Assembly (NCBI GenBank): GCA_008973525.1
Contig: WACJ01000045.1
Span: 1,612,001 to 1,676,000, forward strand
DNA: 64,000 bases
Direction of reading: 5' to 3'
Origin: Stenopsyche tienmushanensis
Taxonomy: Eukaryota > Arthropoda > Insecta > Trichoptera > Stenopsychidae
Part shown: one piece after another, positions 50,901-61,489 of the stretch
Numbering within the stretch: the stretch's first letter is position 1
Layout: every line of letters begins with the position of its first letter
The notes under the pieces: generated by a model
What the model saw: the letters and a program-made list of their open reading frames with translations, nothing else
Databases searched by the model: none
Told to the model about the DNA's origin: nothing
Position numbers and translations under genes: made by a program

Positions 50901-52160
50901 CTATTTTATATTTACGCGTTCTAAATTATTAGAAAAAGATTCACTGTCTGCCAGCTGTTTGGCTATCGTCGTATTCATTGCCTTTAGGTACGCTTCTAAA
51001 GTTGTACTGGGAGTGTCTATGTAAAGGGCGTGGGTTAAAAACGGAATCTTTCTCAAAGCGCGTCCGCTCAATCCTCGACTAAATTCGGCCAATTTCAAAA
51101 GTTCCAGACTAATCACGGTCGATTCGTTTCGATTAAATTTGCACACTTCCAGAATACCATATTCAAAGATGACTTCCTTGGGTGTTATTATGTTCGCTCT
51201 CATCAGTTCTAATAAGCAAGAGTGATATATTTTGTATATCGCGCCAACTGATGGCGGTCCGACGTATTGTTTAATGTCTGCTCTGTCTGCAAATGCAAGG
51301 TCAATTGCGCCCGTCATATTGGACGTGGTCAATACGACGATGTTATTGTAATGTCGGATCCGATCCAATTGTGTGAGGACGGCGTTGACTACTCTAATTG
51401 CGTCGGACGGTTCCGTCCCGGATCGCGAAGCATCTCGCGCATGGACCAATGATTCAATTTCGTCTATGAGAAGGCACACGAGAACATTGCCGTCTTCTGC
51501 TATTTCCACTATTTCGTTGAACAATTTAGTCACTAGCTTACCGCTTTCGGAAAACCATTTGGAGAATAGACTATGACTATTGATTTCGATAAGGCGAGTA
51601 CTATGATATCTTTCATTAAGTCTGATGGCGAGTTTTTGAGCTAAGGCTTTGCATAAGCTAGTTTTTCCCGTGCCTGGGGGTCCGTGGAAGAGTACGACCC
51701 TGTTAAGGCAGACGATGTTCGGGTCCACCCCGCGATCGGAAAATAAAAGGGCGGATTCTGCAAAACTGAGTGTGTCTATTTTGACTCTGGAATCATATAT
51801 CAAACTTTCCCAGAGGCCATAGAACTCTTTGGCTGGAAGGCGCCAGTGAGTGGCAGAAGGAAGCTCCTCTTCGTCTTCGTTATATTCCTGGACGTCGCCT
51901 CCGGGACCGCAGAAGTCCAGGCGATATACGTGGACGCGCAGAGTCGCGGTGCTGGCGTCGATGGTCTTGAAGCATTCGTCCAAGCGGATCGAGCTGACAT
52001 TTCGTCGTAAGAAAGGATCGCCTTCGAGTACTTCGGCATCCAGCAGAGAGCCTGGAGATGCACGGTTACGGATGAAGCTCTCGGCAACCGTCGCGATTTC
52101 TTTACGAGAGACATTCGATTCCGGTCGTTGAACGACTTCAACATGAACTACAGAATACAT
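50901..52160 (-). CDS. pch2: TRIP13/Pch2: AAA+ ATPase that remodels HORMA proteins
   Basis: TRIP13/Pch2 uses ATP to unfold the N terminus of HORMA-domain proteins (Mad2, HORMADs), acting in the spindle checkpoint and meiotic recombination. One uninterrupted frame of 419 residues starts at ATG 52160 (MYSVVHVEVV). Human TRIP13 is 432 residues, so it looks full length. Walker A is GPPGTGKTS at about 160-168. Walker B is LLIDEIES at about 230-237. Sensor 1 is the Asn in TTSN (281), followed by ADRADIKQY with the probable Arg finger. Sensor 2 lies in GLSGRALRKIPF. The signature INSHSLFSKWFSESGKLV is intact. A non-ATG codon four positions upstream also opens the frame but is less likely. A poly(A) signal lies at 50861-50856 (minus strand). 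It is divergent from GNB5. Confidence 0.97.
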   Translation of the reverse strand: MYSVVHVEVVQRPESNVSRKEIATVAESFIRNRASPGSLLDAEVLEGDPFLRRNVSSIRLDECFKTIDASTATLRVHVYRLDFCGPGGDVQEYNEDEEELPSATHWRLPAKEFYGLWESLIYDSRVKIDTLSFAESALLFSDRGVDPNIVCLNRVVLFHGPPGTGKTSLCKALAQKLAIRLNERYHSTRLIEINSHSLFSKWFSESGKLVTKLFNEIVEIAEDGNVLVCLLIDEIESLVHARDASRSGTEPSDAIRVVNAVLTQLDRIRHYNNIVVLTTSNMTGAIDLAFADRADIKQYVGPPSVGAIYKIYHSCLLELMRANIITPKEVIFEYGILEVCKFNRNESTVISLELLKLAEFSRGLSGRALRKIPFLTHALYIDTPSTTLEAYLKAMNTTIAKQLADSESFSNNLERVNIK

Positions 52161-53100
52161 CGTGGACGGCAACTGACAATTTTGAACGCGATGGCGCTAT
52201 TGTAAACTAGAATGTGGCCTAAACAAGCTAAATAATTACCATATTTTTTTATGATTGGAAAACTATTTTATACTCATTTTCTATCAATTAGTGTAATTAA
52301 TACATAGTTTTTGTATTAATTAATAATGTTTTTAAAAAATAATTATTTTTAATCAAGCAAACAAATATATTTTTATTATTTATTGATAGTGATAATAAAA
52401 AAATTAATGCCAAATAAATTACCACAAATATAATATTTAAGCCATCTAGAAATCGGTTAGATTGAGAGGTTAGATATTCGCAATATCATTTTTTTAAATT
52501 TTAAATTATACCTTAATAGAGCAATTGAATTTAAAAATTATTTTTATTAATTTAGTCCAACTTTCTTGTCGTTAAACAGTATTATATTAAATTAAATTTG
52601 GTGCAATTCATTATGATTAAAATGCGTTAACAACAAAAATATTATGGCCGTATTCCGTAATATTAGGTTCGAGCACTTCATAGAAGAAATGTCAATGTCA
52701 ATCCATTAAGCTAGTATTGATTGTATTTTCCTCGGGAAGGCGGTTCATGATTTAAAATAAAATCTTTCGTTACGATCAAACGTTTGCCAATTACAGGTAC
52801 ACATTATATTTATTTTTGTATGTGAATTTTGAATCGTAGGTTTTTATGGGTGTAAAATAGCACTTATTTTACTTCATCAATCCACTACTATGCATCGTCT
52901 TTTTTTTCTTGTTTTTTGCTATTCGAATCGAAATTAACGCTTATTAATTGTATTATCGCTTCAAAATATATGCGTGTTTACCTAAGGGTGATCAGTAATA
53001 CTGTTAATAGATTTGTATTTGCTTTTTTATTTTGACCATACAAGGCTATGTTTTGTATTTATTTTAAATTTTAATTCGTATAATTAATTTACAGATAATA
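52161..53100. promoter_or_regulatory. Divergent TRIP13/GNB5 intergenic spacer
   Basis: About 940 bases separate the two start codons, which point away from each other, so both promoters and the GNB5 5' untranslated exon should lie here. A possible GNB5 leader exon ends near 52796 (CAATTACAG then GTACAC). The spacer is AT-rich with no CpG island, TATA box or other motif I can call firmly. Confidence 0.4.
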
Positions 53101-56100
53101 ATGGCTGCTGATACTGCTGTTATAGTAAATAGTCCCGTTGACACTGTAGAATCCTTGCTGAAAGAAGCCGAAGCACTCAAGTTGAAATTAGAAGATGAAC
53201 GCTTAAAACTAAATGACGTTACACGTGAGTCATTTTATTAGTTGATCATTTTTCTTATTATAAATCTATAATAATTTCATTTTAATATTACAGTGGCCAC
53301 AGTGGCTGAGCGTTTGGAAGTAATCAATTATATGAATATTAAACCAAGACGAGTTTTAAAAGGCCATCAAGCAAAAGTTCTCTGTTCCGATTGGTCTCCC
53401 GATAAACGTCATATAGTCTCCTCTTCTCAGGTTTTAATCCATCGCGTCAATGATTGAATATACATTTAATACAAGAGTTTGTAGAATTAAATAATTTTTT
53501 TTAATAGGATGGAAAAATGATCATATGGGATGCTTTCACTACCAATAAAGAACACGCGGTTACTATGCCAACAACATGGGTTATGGCGTGTGCATATGCG
53601 CCATCTGGAACGCTCGTGGCGTGCGGGTAAAAACTATAAATTAATTTACGTTTACAAATTTTGTAATGTAAATGCTAATATTTTATGACAACGTATGTTT
53701 TTATATTTTCAGTGGCTTGGATAATAAAGTAACAGTATATCCGCTTTCATTAGAAGAAGATGTATCGTCGAAAAAACGTACTGTTGGCACACACACTAGC
53801 TATATGTCTTGCTGTACATTTCCAAATTCTGATCAACAGGTTTGTCTTTAAAAATTGTAAAAAATACTTTTTTGTATTGGGTGTGTGAATAAGTTCTTAC
53901 TGTTTTTCGTGAAAATAAATCGGCGGCATCTTCCATCTCTCTTTAAGTGCGATGATGTTATTTTAGCAGCGCCATCTTCTTTGGCGCTGCAGGGAAATTG
54001 CACCTGCAATACTGACTGATTGTTTCTTGCGTGTGCACTATTGCCGGTTGGATGGTGATGCGCAGGAGACTGGAATTGGGAGAAATCACCGATTGGCTTT
54101 GGCTGCGGGAGGACGTCCTTCTCGCAGCCAGATCTCTCTCATGACTAATATAAAGGTTATCTAAAGAAGAGTCTTTCTGTTCGACGCCCATCCACCCCCA
54201 TCTATCCGTCTAGCTACATAACGGCCCGAAAGCAGAACAAACGCACACACGAGCATGTCTGTCCCAATGAGCACATGGGAGCGAGGAGCCGCCTGGAGAT
54301 TCTGCCTTGAGAGCACCTCTTCTCCTACATTACACTGGTGTCAGAAGTTGGATGCCACTGTGTAAAGTTGGTGTGTAAACTCCGGGCGGTTCCCTGCTCC
54401 TACTTTACAGTATCGTCATAAGAAGTGAAATTCTACTCAGCCAGGTCATGAGTAATAGATTGGAAAAATGGTAATCGGAAGGAGCAATGTCGGAAGAGTA
54501 CGACGGGTGAGTTAAAACTTCCCATTTCAACGTTTCCAGGTAGATTTTGACCGCTGATGCAGCATGTGGTTTTTTTTCCATCTAAAAAACTCTGTAAAGA
54601 ACAAAATAAGTGGTAGTGAGATGGTGACAAGTCCAGTGAGTAAAGAGGATGTTGAACTGTTTTCCACCCAAGGGCGTTAATTTCATCCCGAGTGATTTTA
54701 GTGGTGTGAAGTTGTTCGTTGTCATGTTGGAATTATATCATGGGGCGGTTAATCAAAGCTGCCTCTTTTTTTCAATTCATTTTTTACTCTGTCCAGTTGA
54801 CTGCATTATTTTTTATCATGGTTGTTTCTCCAGATTTCAACAATTCAAAACAAATTACCTTCTTCGCAGTAAGACCTGGTTTAGGGATTGTTTTTGGTTT
54901 CCGTTGTGCCGATAGCCATTGCTTTTTGTGTTGCTTATTGTCTGCAGTCGCCATTTATTTTAACCTTTTGAAGAGTGAGCCAATTTAAAATCGATGAAGT
55001 CGTTGATGCCATAATCGCTTTACACCGACTACTTTCTGTCAGCTCCTATCAACGTAATACAAACTTCAATTTGAGTGAGGGGAAGTCCCAGACCCTGGGA
55101 TAGTACTCCTTTAGGGGCTAAGAACGCGTTTTAGTCTGTTGAGCAAAGCTTCACGATGCGTGCGGTACCCACACTTTGCTGATGTTTTTTTTCGCTCTAA
55201 ATGGCACTGATGTTTTTGATTGACAACTTATTTTAATCAAACTAATCCAGCACACACAAGCGAATAACTAGTTTGCACGGAACAAAGCCTTTCATTGTTA
55301 ATAAACTCTATTTTCAGATTTTAACAGGAAGTGGAGATTCCACGTGTGCTTTATGGGACGTTGAATCCGGACAATTGCTACAAAGTTTTCACGCTCACGG
55401 CGCAGATGTAATGGCGTTAGATCTGGCTCCGTCTGAAACAGGAAACACTTTTGTGTCCGGTGTATGTTTGTTTCTTAGAAATTCCATTGTTATACATTTA
55501 TTATGATATAGATTCGATGTTTACGGTTTGATGCCGGTTTTAGAGTTGCGATAAAATGGTTTTGATATGGGATATGCGAACAGGTCAAGTCGTACAGTCG
55601 TTTGAAGGCCACCAATCCGATGTGAATAGTGTAAAATTCCATCCGAGCGGAGATGCCGTAGCCACCGGATCAGATGATAGTACCGTAAGTATATTTATTT
55701 AACAAATTTGAGTCTAAAATATTGACATTTCTAATTTTCATTTAACTTTGGCTATTAGTAGTACATGATCTACTACGCATAAGACTTGTTGAATACTTTG
55801 TTTATCAACGATTGTATTTTGCAGTGCCGATTGTTTGATTTACGAGCTGATAAGGAAGTAGCGGTATACAGTAAAGAAAGTATTATTTTTGGCGTTAACT
55901 CAGTTGATTTTTCAGTTAGTGGTAGGTTTAAAATCACATTATATGGAAATATTCAATTTAAAAGCATGTATTTATATTTGAATCCTATTTTTTTTTTTTA
56001 ATACAGGTCGCTTATTGTTTGCTGGATATAATGACTATACTGTCAACGTTTGGGATACACTTAAATGTGCCAGAGTTTGTTTACTATACGGTCATGAAAA

Positions 56101-57107
56101 TAGAGTCTCATGTCTTCAAGTATCTCCAGATGGAACAGCACTTTCTACTGGAAGTTGGGATTATACTCTAAGAGTAAGTAAAACAAATATCTACATATCG
56201 TTTTTCATCTCAATCTTATACGTAGAATAAAAATACTAAATTCAATCTCTAAAATCTTTAATAAAAGCAAACTAAAAAAATACTCAAAAGACAAAATCAT
56301 GTTTCCAAAGTAAAATTACAGTAAGACCCCACTTAAGGCGTGGGATACCTTTAATATTTATGTTAATTTTGTAACATTTTATGTTAAATATTAGACTGTC
56401 CAGTTGAAAATGTCGTTTTTTCAATGCGAAGGAGTGAAATTCAAACAAAAATTGTATTTGTATTAGTGATTTTTTCTGATAAATAATGCTGCGTCTATCT
56501 TAATAAATTTGGAAGATATTGCGAAAAAACCGATTTCAAATGAAAAAAAAAGAAAGTATAAAGTGAAAAAAACCCTACGAACTTATTGAGTGACGTGTTC
56601 ATTTGCATTAAACATTTTTTGGTCAACTGGCAGGGCTTCGTTACATAAGTTTGGATTTTCCCCGATCTCGAAGTGTCAACGGTCTGAAAGGTGGACCGGT
56701 TGGACACATAAACCTTATATATATATCCACTTTTAGGATATATGAGCTATGGGGAGAAATATTTCCCTGGTGTTTTTTACAATATCTATGATTGCAGAGG
56801 CCCCCATAGCGGTTAGTACTTGTAGGTGACTTATAGTACTTATAGAATTACAATCCCCTATATTTATTTGGTAGTTTAAATTAAAAATATATCTTTAGCT
56901 ATTATAAGCTTAGTTCTTACTTAATCTAGCTAATCTTCCCCTCCATCCAAATCCAAATCTCAATATTACCGCGTAATACTGGAACATCATTAAGTGGGGT
57001 CTTACTGTAATTAATTTCAGGGATGCACCCTAGGTTATGCTATGCGTAGATTTATAAAATGCAATATATCTAAAATGATTTTGTTTTATTTGCAGGTTTG
57101 GGCTTAA
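53101..57107 (+). CDS. Gbeta5: Guanine nucleotide-binding protein subunit beta 5 (WD40)
   Basis: Gbeta5 is the divergent G-beta that pairs with R7-family RGS proteins through their GGL domain and damps G-protein signalling in neurons. Exons are 53101-53224, 53294-53430, 53508-53626, 53713-53839, 55318-55461, 55544-55684, 55825-55921, 56007-56173 and 57096-57107. They total 1068 nt, or 355 residues (human about 353-395). An N-terminal helix ([21 protein letters not shown]) precedes seven WD repeats: [98 protein letters not shown] and [12 protein letters not shown]. The ATG follows an acceptor (AATTTACAG at about 53095), so a noncoding first exon probably lies upstream. Intron 4 contains mariner and LTR fragments. 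Confidence 0.98.
53878..54650 (-). mobile_element. mariner remnant with inserted LTR in GNB5 intron 4
   Basis: TTGGGTGTGTGAATAAGTTC at 53878 looks like a mariner end and also occurs near 6174. On the minus strand 54650-54430 reads [27 protein letters not shown] and [13 protein letters not shown], the mariner catalytic C-terminal region. Between them 54020-54335 is LTR-like and is followed by a primer-binding site TGGTGTCAGAAGTTGGAT (54336-54353). Confidence 0.55.
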
Positions 57108-57722
57108 ATTAAGCTGCGGTGCGGTATGTTATAATACGTCAGATTGGTTCTAAATTTATAATTTTTAAAGGTTTACAAATCTAGTCATTTAATACAAAAA
57201 CTAATGATTTAATAGCAGTAAATTCATCAGCCATAAAGTTGAGAGACTAATTTATTTAGCGAGTATTTTTAAAAGGACACCTAAGATTTTTATTATTTGA
57301 TATAAAACTATGTCGTTAGTATTCACTCGTTGTGTTTTGTTGTATTTGTCATTGTAAAATTTTAACAACCTCTCTCTAGCCAAACTGTGTCTTTGTTTAA
57401 AACTTATAAATATTTTATAGTGTTGTATTAGGGGAGGAAGTAAGATGAACTTTAATATAATCTCATTTTTTCCCGCGATAATAAAGTGACTGTTCTGAGA
57501 ATTCACACGTGGTGAAATCTTCAACTTATATAATACGCACACAATGGAATCTCTATTCGATAAAATCATATATAGATTGAGGAATGATACTTTCTCGTGA
57601 TTTTAATTTTTAGTAAAAATATCTAGTTAAATCGTGCCATAGATTTTTTTTAAATGTTGTATATTTTACCGTATTAATACAAATTTTTCTGTGATTGACG
57701 ACATCTAAATTTTCTTGTATAA

Positions 57723-58101
57723 GCGTTCAAAAAGTAATGCGTCCAAATCCATGAAAAATCTTCGATATAAAACCCTCCTTTAGAGCCTTTCGGGACTCCT
57801 TTTAAGCGAGCCTGAAAGGCTGGGGAGCCAATGAGGTGCGGGTCTTGGCTAGGAAATCGTTGATAATGATAGTTCTGTGTCATGAAGTTTCCATGCGTCT
57901 TTGTGTTCAAATCTTCGATTACAATGAGATAAACGATTGTTTTTGTTATGTTTAGAATTTCTGCTATCCATTGAAAGCTCGACCGTCGGTCAGAGTAAAA
58001 TAATCATGCGCACACGTCATATTTTCATGGTGACTTTAAAAGGGCTCGTTTTAAAGCCAAAATTGCATCTTGAAAAAAATGGACGCATTACTTTGTCACG
58101 C
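57723..58101. mobile_element. Tc1-type MITE downstream of GNB5
   Basis: AAAGTAATGCGTCCA occurs in inverted orientation near both ends (57731-57745 and about 58080-58094). The interior matches the element at 47027-47542. The frame 57674-57910 is a by-product, not a gene. Confidence 0.5.
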
Positions 58102-59539
58102 GTACTTACATAATTATTCATATTATTTTAAATATCGTTCATTCTACTCTTTAAAAATGTACCGATTGAGGCTATTTAGTATATTCCATTTTATCATTAT
58201 ACTATTTATATATTTTTCCGTTAGTAATTTAATAATGTACTCTTCACATTCTTGAAAATCATTCTCATATTATTAAAAATAAGTGTATACATAATTATGT
58301 ATATGTAAATTTGAAATATTTTTTAATTATGCTGATAATAACGTATTAATGCAATTTAATATATGTTAGACATATAAAAGTAAGTAAGATTGTCTTCAAC
58401 GTTGTGTCATCGTAGATCGTAGGATAAATGGATTTTTTTTAAAGAACTTTCTAAAAGGAAATTTAATTGAAATTTAGTATTTCTAATTTAGAAATAGTAT
58501 TTTTTTTAATACTGTCTGTTACTCAAATATATATATATATTATATATACAACTATTCCAATGATAAGTAATAAAATACATTGCTTTGATTTTGCATTTAT
58601 TTTATGTCTCAAAGAGAATTTGTATTGATTTATATTTGAGCAAATAATAAGATTAATTGAGGCGTTTCGGTAGAAAATTAATTGATTACTATGTATAAAT
58701 AACAATTATTGTCACATGTAATTCCAGTGATTTATTTATTTTTATATACATCTTCAGTTTATAATTGCATAGGTTTTTATCCAATAATAATTTTGAAACA
58801 AACATTGGTCTTATCTCCCAGTCCATGTGCATCTTACCTAATTGAATTCAAGAATGTTTCGTTTCATCTTTGAGGTTGATCCTTCCAGTTCGGTGATTTA
58901 AAAATGATATGAAAGACAGTAATCTTTGATATGGTAGAAAGAAGTCTCAATATAATCAATTAGTCGTCGTCTACCCGATGCCTCGATTATTTCTAATAAC
59001 TCTCGCTATGTATGTAATTCCATTTAACGCTTAATACTTCAATAATACCAATTCGCTATGGATGTAGCCATTTGTATATTCAATATACAGTTAAATAATT
59101 ATTTTCTTAATAGCCGTCAAACGCTCTTTCAAATGTACAGCGTTTGTGTTACCATGCTTTCGTCGTGTTCGTTTATTGCATTACCGTTGTTGAGCATATT
59201 TAATGCTAAATAATTAACGCATCTTGACTTGTTTTAAATTTTGTTTCGCTTAGTTAAAGAAAAATGTTTGATAATCATGCTCAAATCTTAAGAATTAAAT
59301 CAGTTGAACTGAGGTAGTATTTGTTTTAATTTAGAGAGATTTTTCACAATGTGGTATCAATGGGCAGTGCTGTGCAGTGCACCAAAGTTTGGATATCGTC
59401 GTGTATAAAAGACATTAATAAAAGAAATATATTAAAACTGAGTGTTCGTTTTATGTTTTTGATATTCCAAATTTATTTCCTGGAGTCTGAATTATTTAAA
59501 CGATGATGACCTAACAGAAAAATTCAATAGCTTCGATAT

Positions 59540-61330
59540 CCCTGTTTATAGTGAGGACCGTCGAGCTCCTCAAAATAGCCATGAACCGCCGACTCCATCT
59601 CTTCATTGTTGGAATTTTTTACCATCGAGGCATTTTTTCAAGTTTGGAAGAAGAAAATAATTCGAGAAAGTTAAATCTGGTGAATAGGGTGTATGAAGAA
59701 GCAATTCCGACCTCTAGCAAAAAACGGAACTGTCTTGGCTGAAAGCGGGGACGAGATATCACCAGAAAACTAAGCATGGACTGCCCTCAGGGCTCCGTCC
59801 TGGGGTCAGTCCTGTGGAACGTCCTTTTGGACGACATCTTCGAGCTGGAGCTCCCAGCGGACACCTTTGGCAAGATATCGAGGATTGCGGCGAGAGATTG
59901 GGGCTTCAGAGGACGCCCTTACATGGGCATTGGGCTTACAGGGGCTGACTGCTTACAGGGGCATTTTTGTCAGCATCTCAGCCTATGTAGTGGACGCACA
60001 GAATCAGCATCCAAACGCTCAACCCATATCTGAAGCATTCAGCACGGCGCCCATTGATGGTATCCCGATGCTGTCTGGTGTCTTGCCTGCCTGAGATGTC
60101 ACTGGATCGTTCTGGATTACTGGACGTCCCAGTTCCTCACAGGGCACGGGCGGTTTAGGGTTTCGCTTTTCAGATTTGGACTTTCCCCAATCTCGGAGTG
60201 TTCATGTGGAGATCCGTTCATGGACGCAGACCATGTTCGGGCATGGCGTCCATTCGTCGTGTCAGCGATCTGAGAAACGGACCGGTTGGGCACACAGACC
60301 GTGTGGCCACTCCGTCCTCTTTTAGAGTTTTTTGGCGACATTTTAGGTGATAAATGCATACCTAGCGCCTTCTATGATCTCTACGACCACGGAAGCCCAT
60401 TTAGAGGATAATTTACACAGGTGGCTCCGACTACAGAAGGACTCATGGCTGAGGACGGCGAACTCATCTCTGTGGCTAGGTGCTGCCAAACCAATATGAG
60501 TACCATGGGAAAGGGTTGCTCCTCCAATGCATCTTGTGGTGCATGTGGTATTTTTTTTACTATGGGAGGAGAATCTTGCATAAGACACCCTGGGTACAAG
60601 AGAAAGAGCCCCAGGGTGGTGTCAGATCTTTATTGACTCAACCCCTCCCTTGTCCCCCTGGTATTGTTTATCACATTGCTTCAGGAGAAAAGGTAGTCTG
60701 GTCATAAATATAGTCGTATTCTATTGTTGGAGAGCAGCTCTGCGCCTCTCTTTGAGCCTCACAATGATCGATTGTGTGTTGCAGGCTTCCCTCAGTTTCT
60801 GCTCGTGCTCTGCATGATTTTAGGGATCTTCAAAGTCCAAAGCCCTTTCCTTTGCCTGAAGATCCAGCGAGAGTACACCGTCTTCAGATATTGTTCTGTA
60901 CGCTGCGATGACTCGGATCGCTCCCTGCCGTTGGACCCTGGCCGGCTTCTTCCTGTTGCTTTCGTATCTAAGCGACTCATGTTATATCGGAGCTCCGTAT
61001 AGAAGGATTGAGTGTATGACTTCGTTTATTATTCTTCTTTTGCACGACTTCGGCCCTCCAATATTGGAAATCAGCCGTCTGTTCTCGCTGACCATCTTCA
61101 GCGCCCTCTGCGCAACTACTTTTATGTGTTTGGTGAAGGCTAGCGTGCAATCCATGAGGATTCCAAGGTTGGACTTGGATATTAAATTCAAGTCTTGCAC
61201 CTTGCTGTGCACTTTTATTTGCACCTTGTTAGCATGGTCGTTGAGGATCCTTATGTTACTTTGTCTCAGGTGTGAAGTGATGGACCCGTATTTCATGCTG
61301 AATTTATGTAAAACCTCGGTCTTATTGCTG
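59540..61330. mobile_element. R1-type non-LTR retrotransposon fragments, both orientations
   Basis: Plus strand 59776-59860 reads DCPQGSVLGSVLWNVLLDDI, the RT motif around PQGS of R1/jockey-type elements. Minus strand 61240-60790 reads LGILMDCTLAFTKHIKVVAQ and NIGGPKSCKRR, then SILLYGAPI and SSQRTEQYL, the downstream thumb and C-terminal region of R1-type RT. Between them 60117-60359 carries reversed repeat B. Many stops; no active copy. Confidence 0.6.
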
Positions 61331-61479
61331 TGAAAGATCGCCAAAAAATCGATTGAAACATTCACACGACGCTGTTTTTGTTCAATTGTGAGCAAACGCG
61401 GCACCCATCTTGCGCACAGCTTTCTCATGTCCAAAGGTTCAGTCAATATGCGATGTACAGCACTTTTTATGACTACCAT
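61330..61479 (-). mobile_element. mariner transposase fragment abutting R1
   Basis: The minus strand reads VHRILTEPLDMRKLCARWVP and RLLTIEQKQRRVNVSIDFLA, followed by FHSNKTEVLHKF. This is the mauritiana-type mariner segment upstream of the DETW block. It then runs straight into R1 sequence in the same open frame. Confidence 0.7.
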
Positions 61480-61489
61480 CTTAGCATAA

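Noticed and set aside
51373..52144. Several 60-115-codon frames across TRIP13
   Set aside because: Shadows in other frames of an intact, strongly conserved AAA+ gene.
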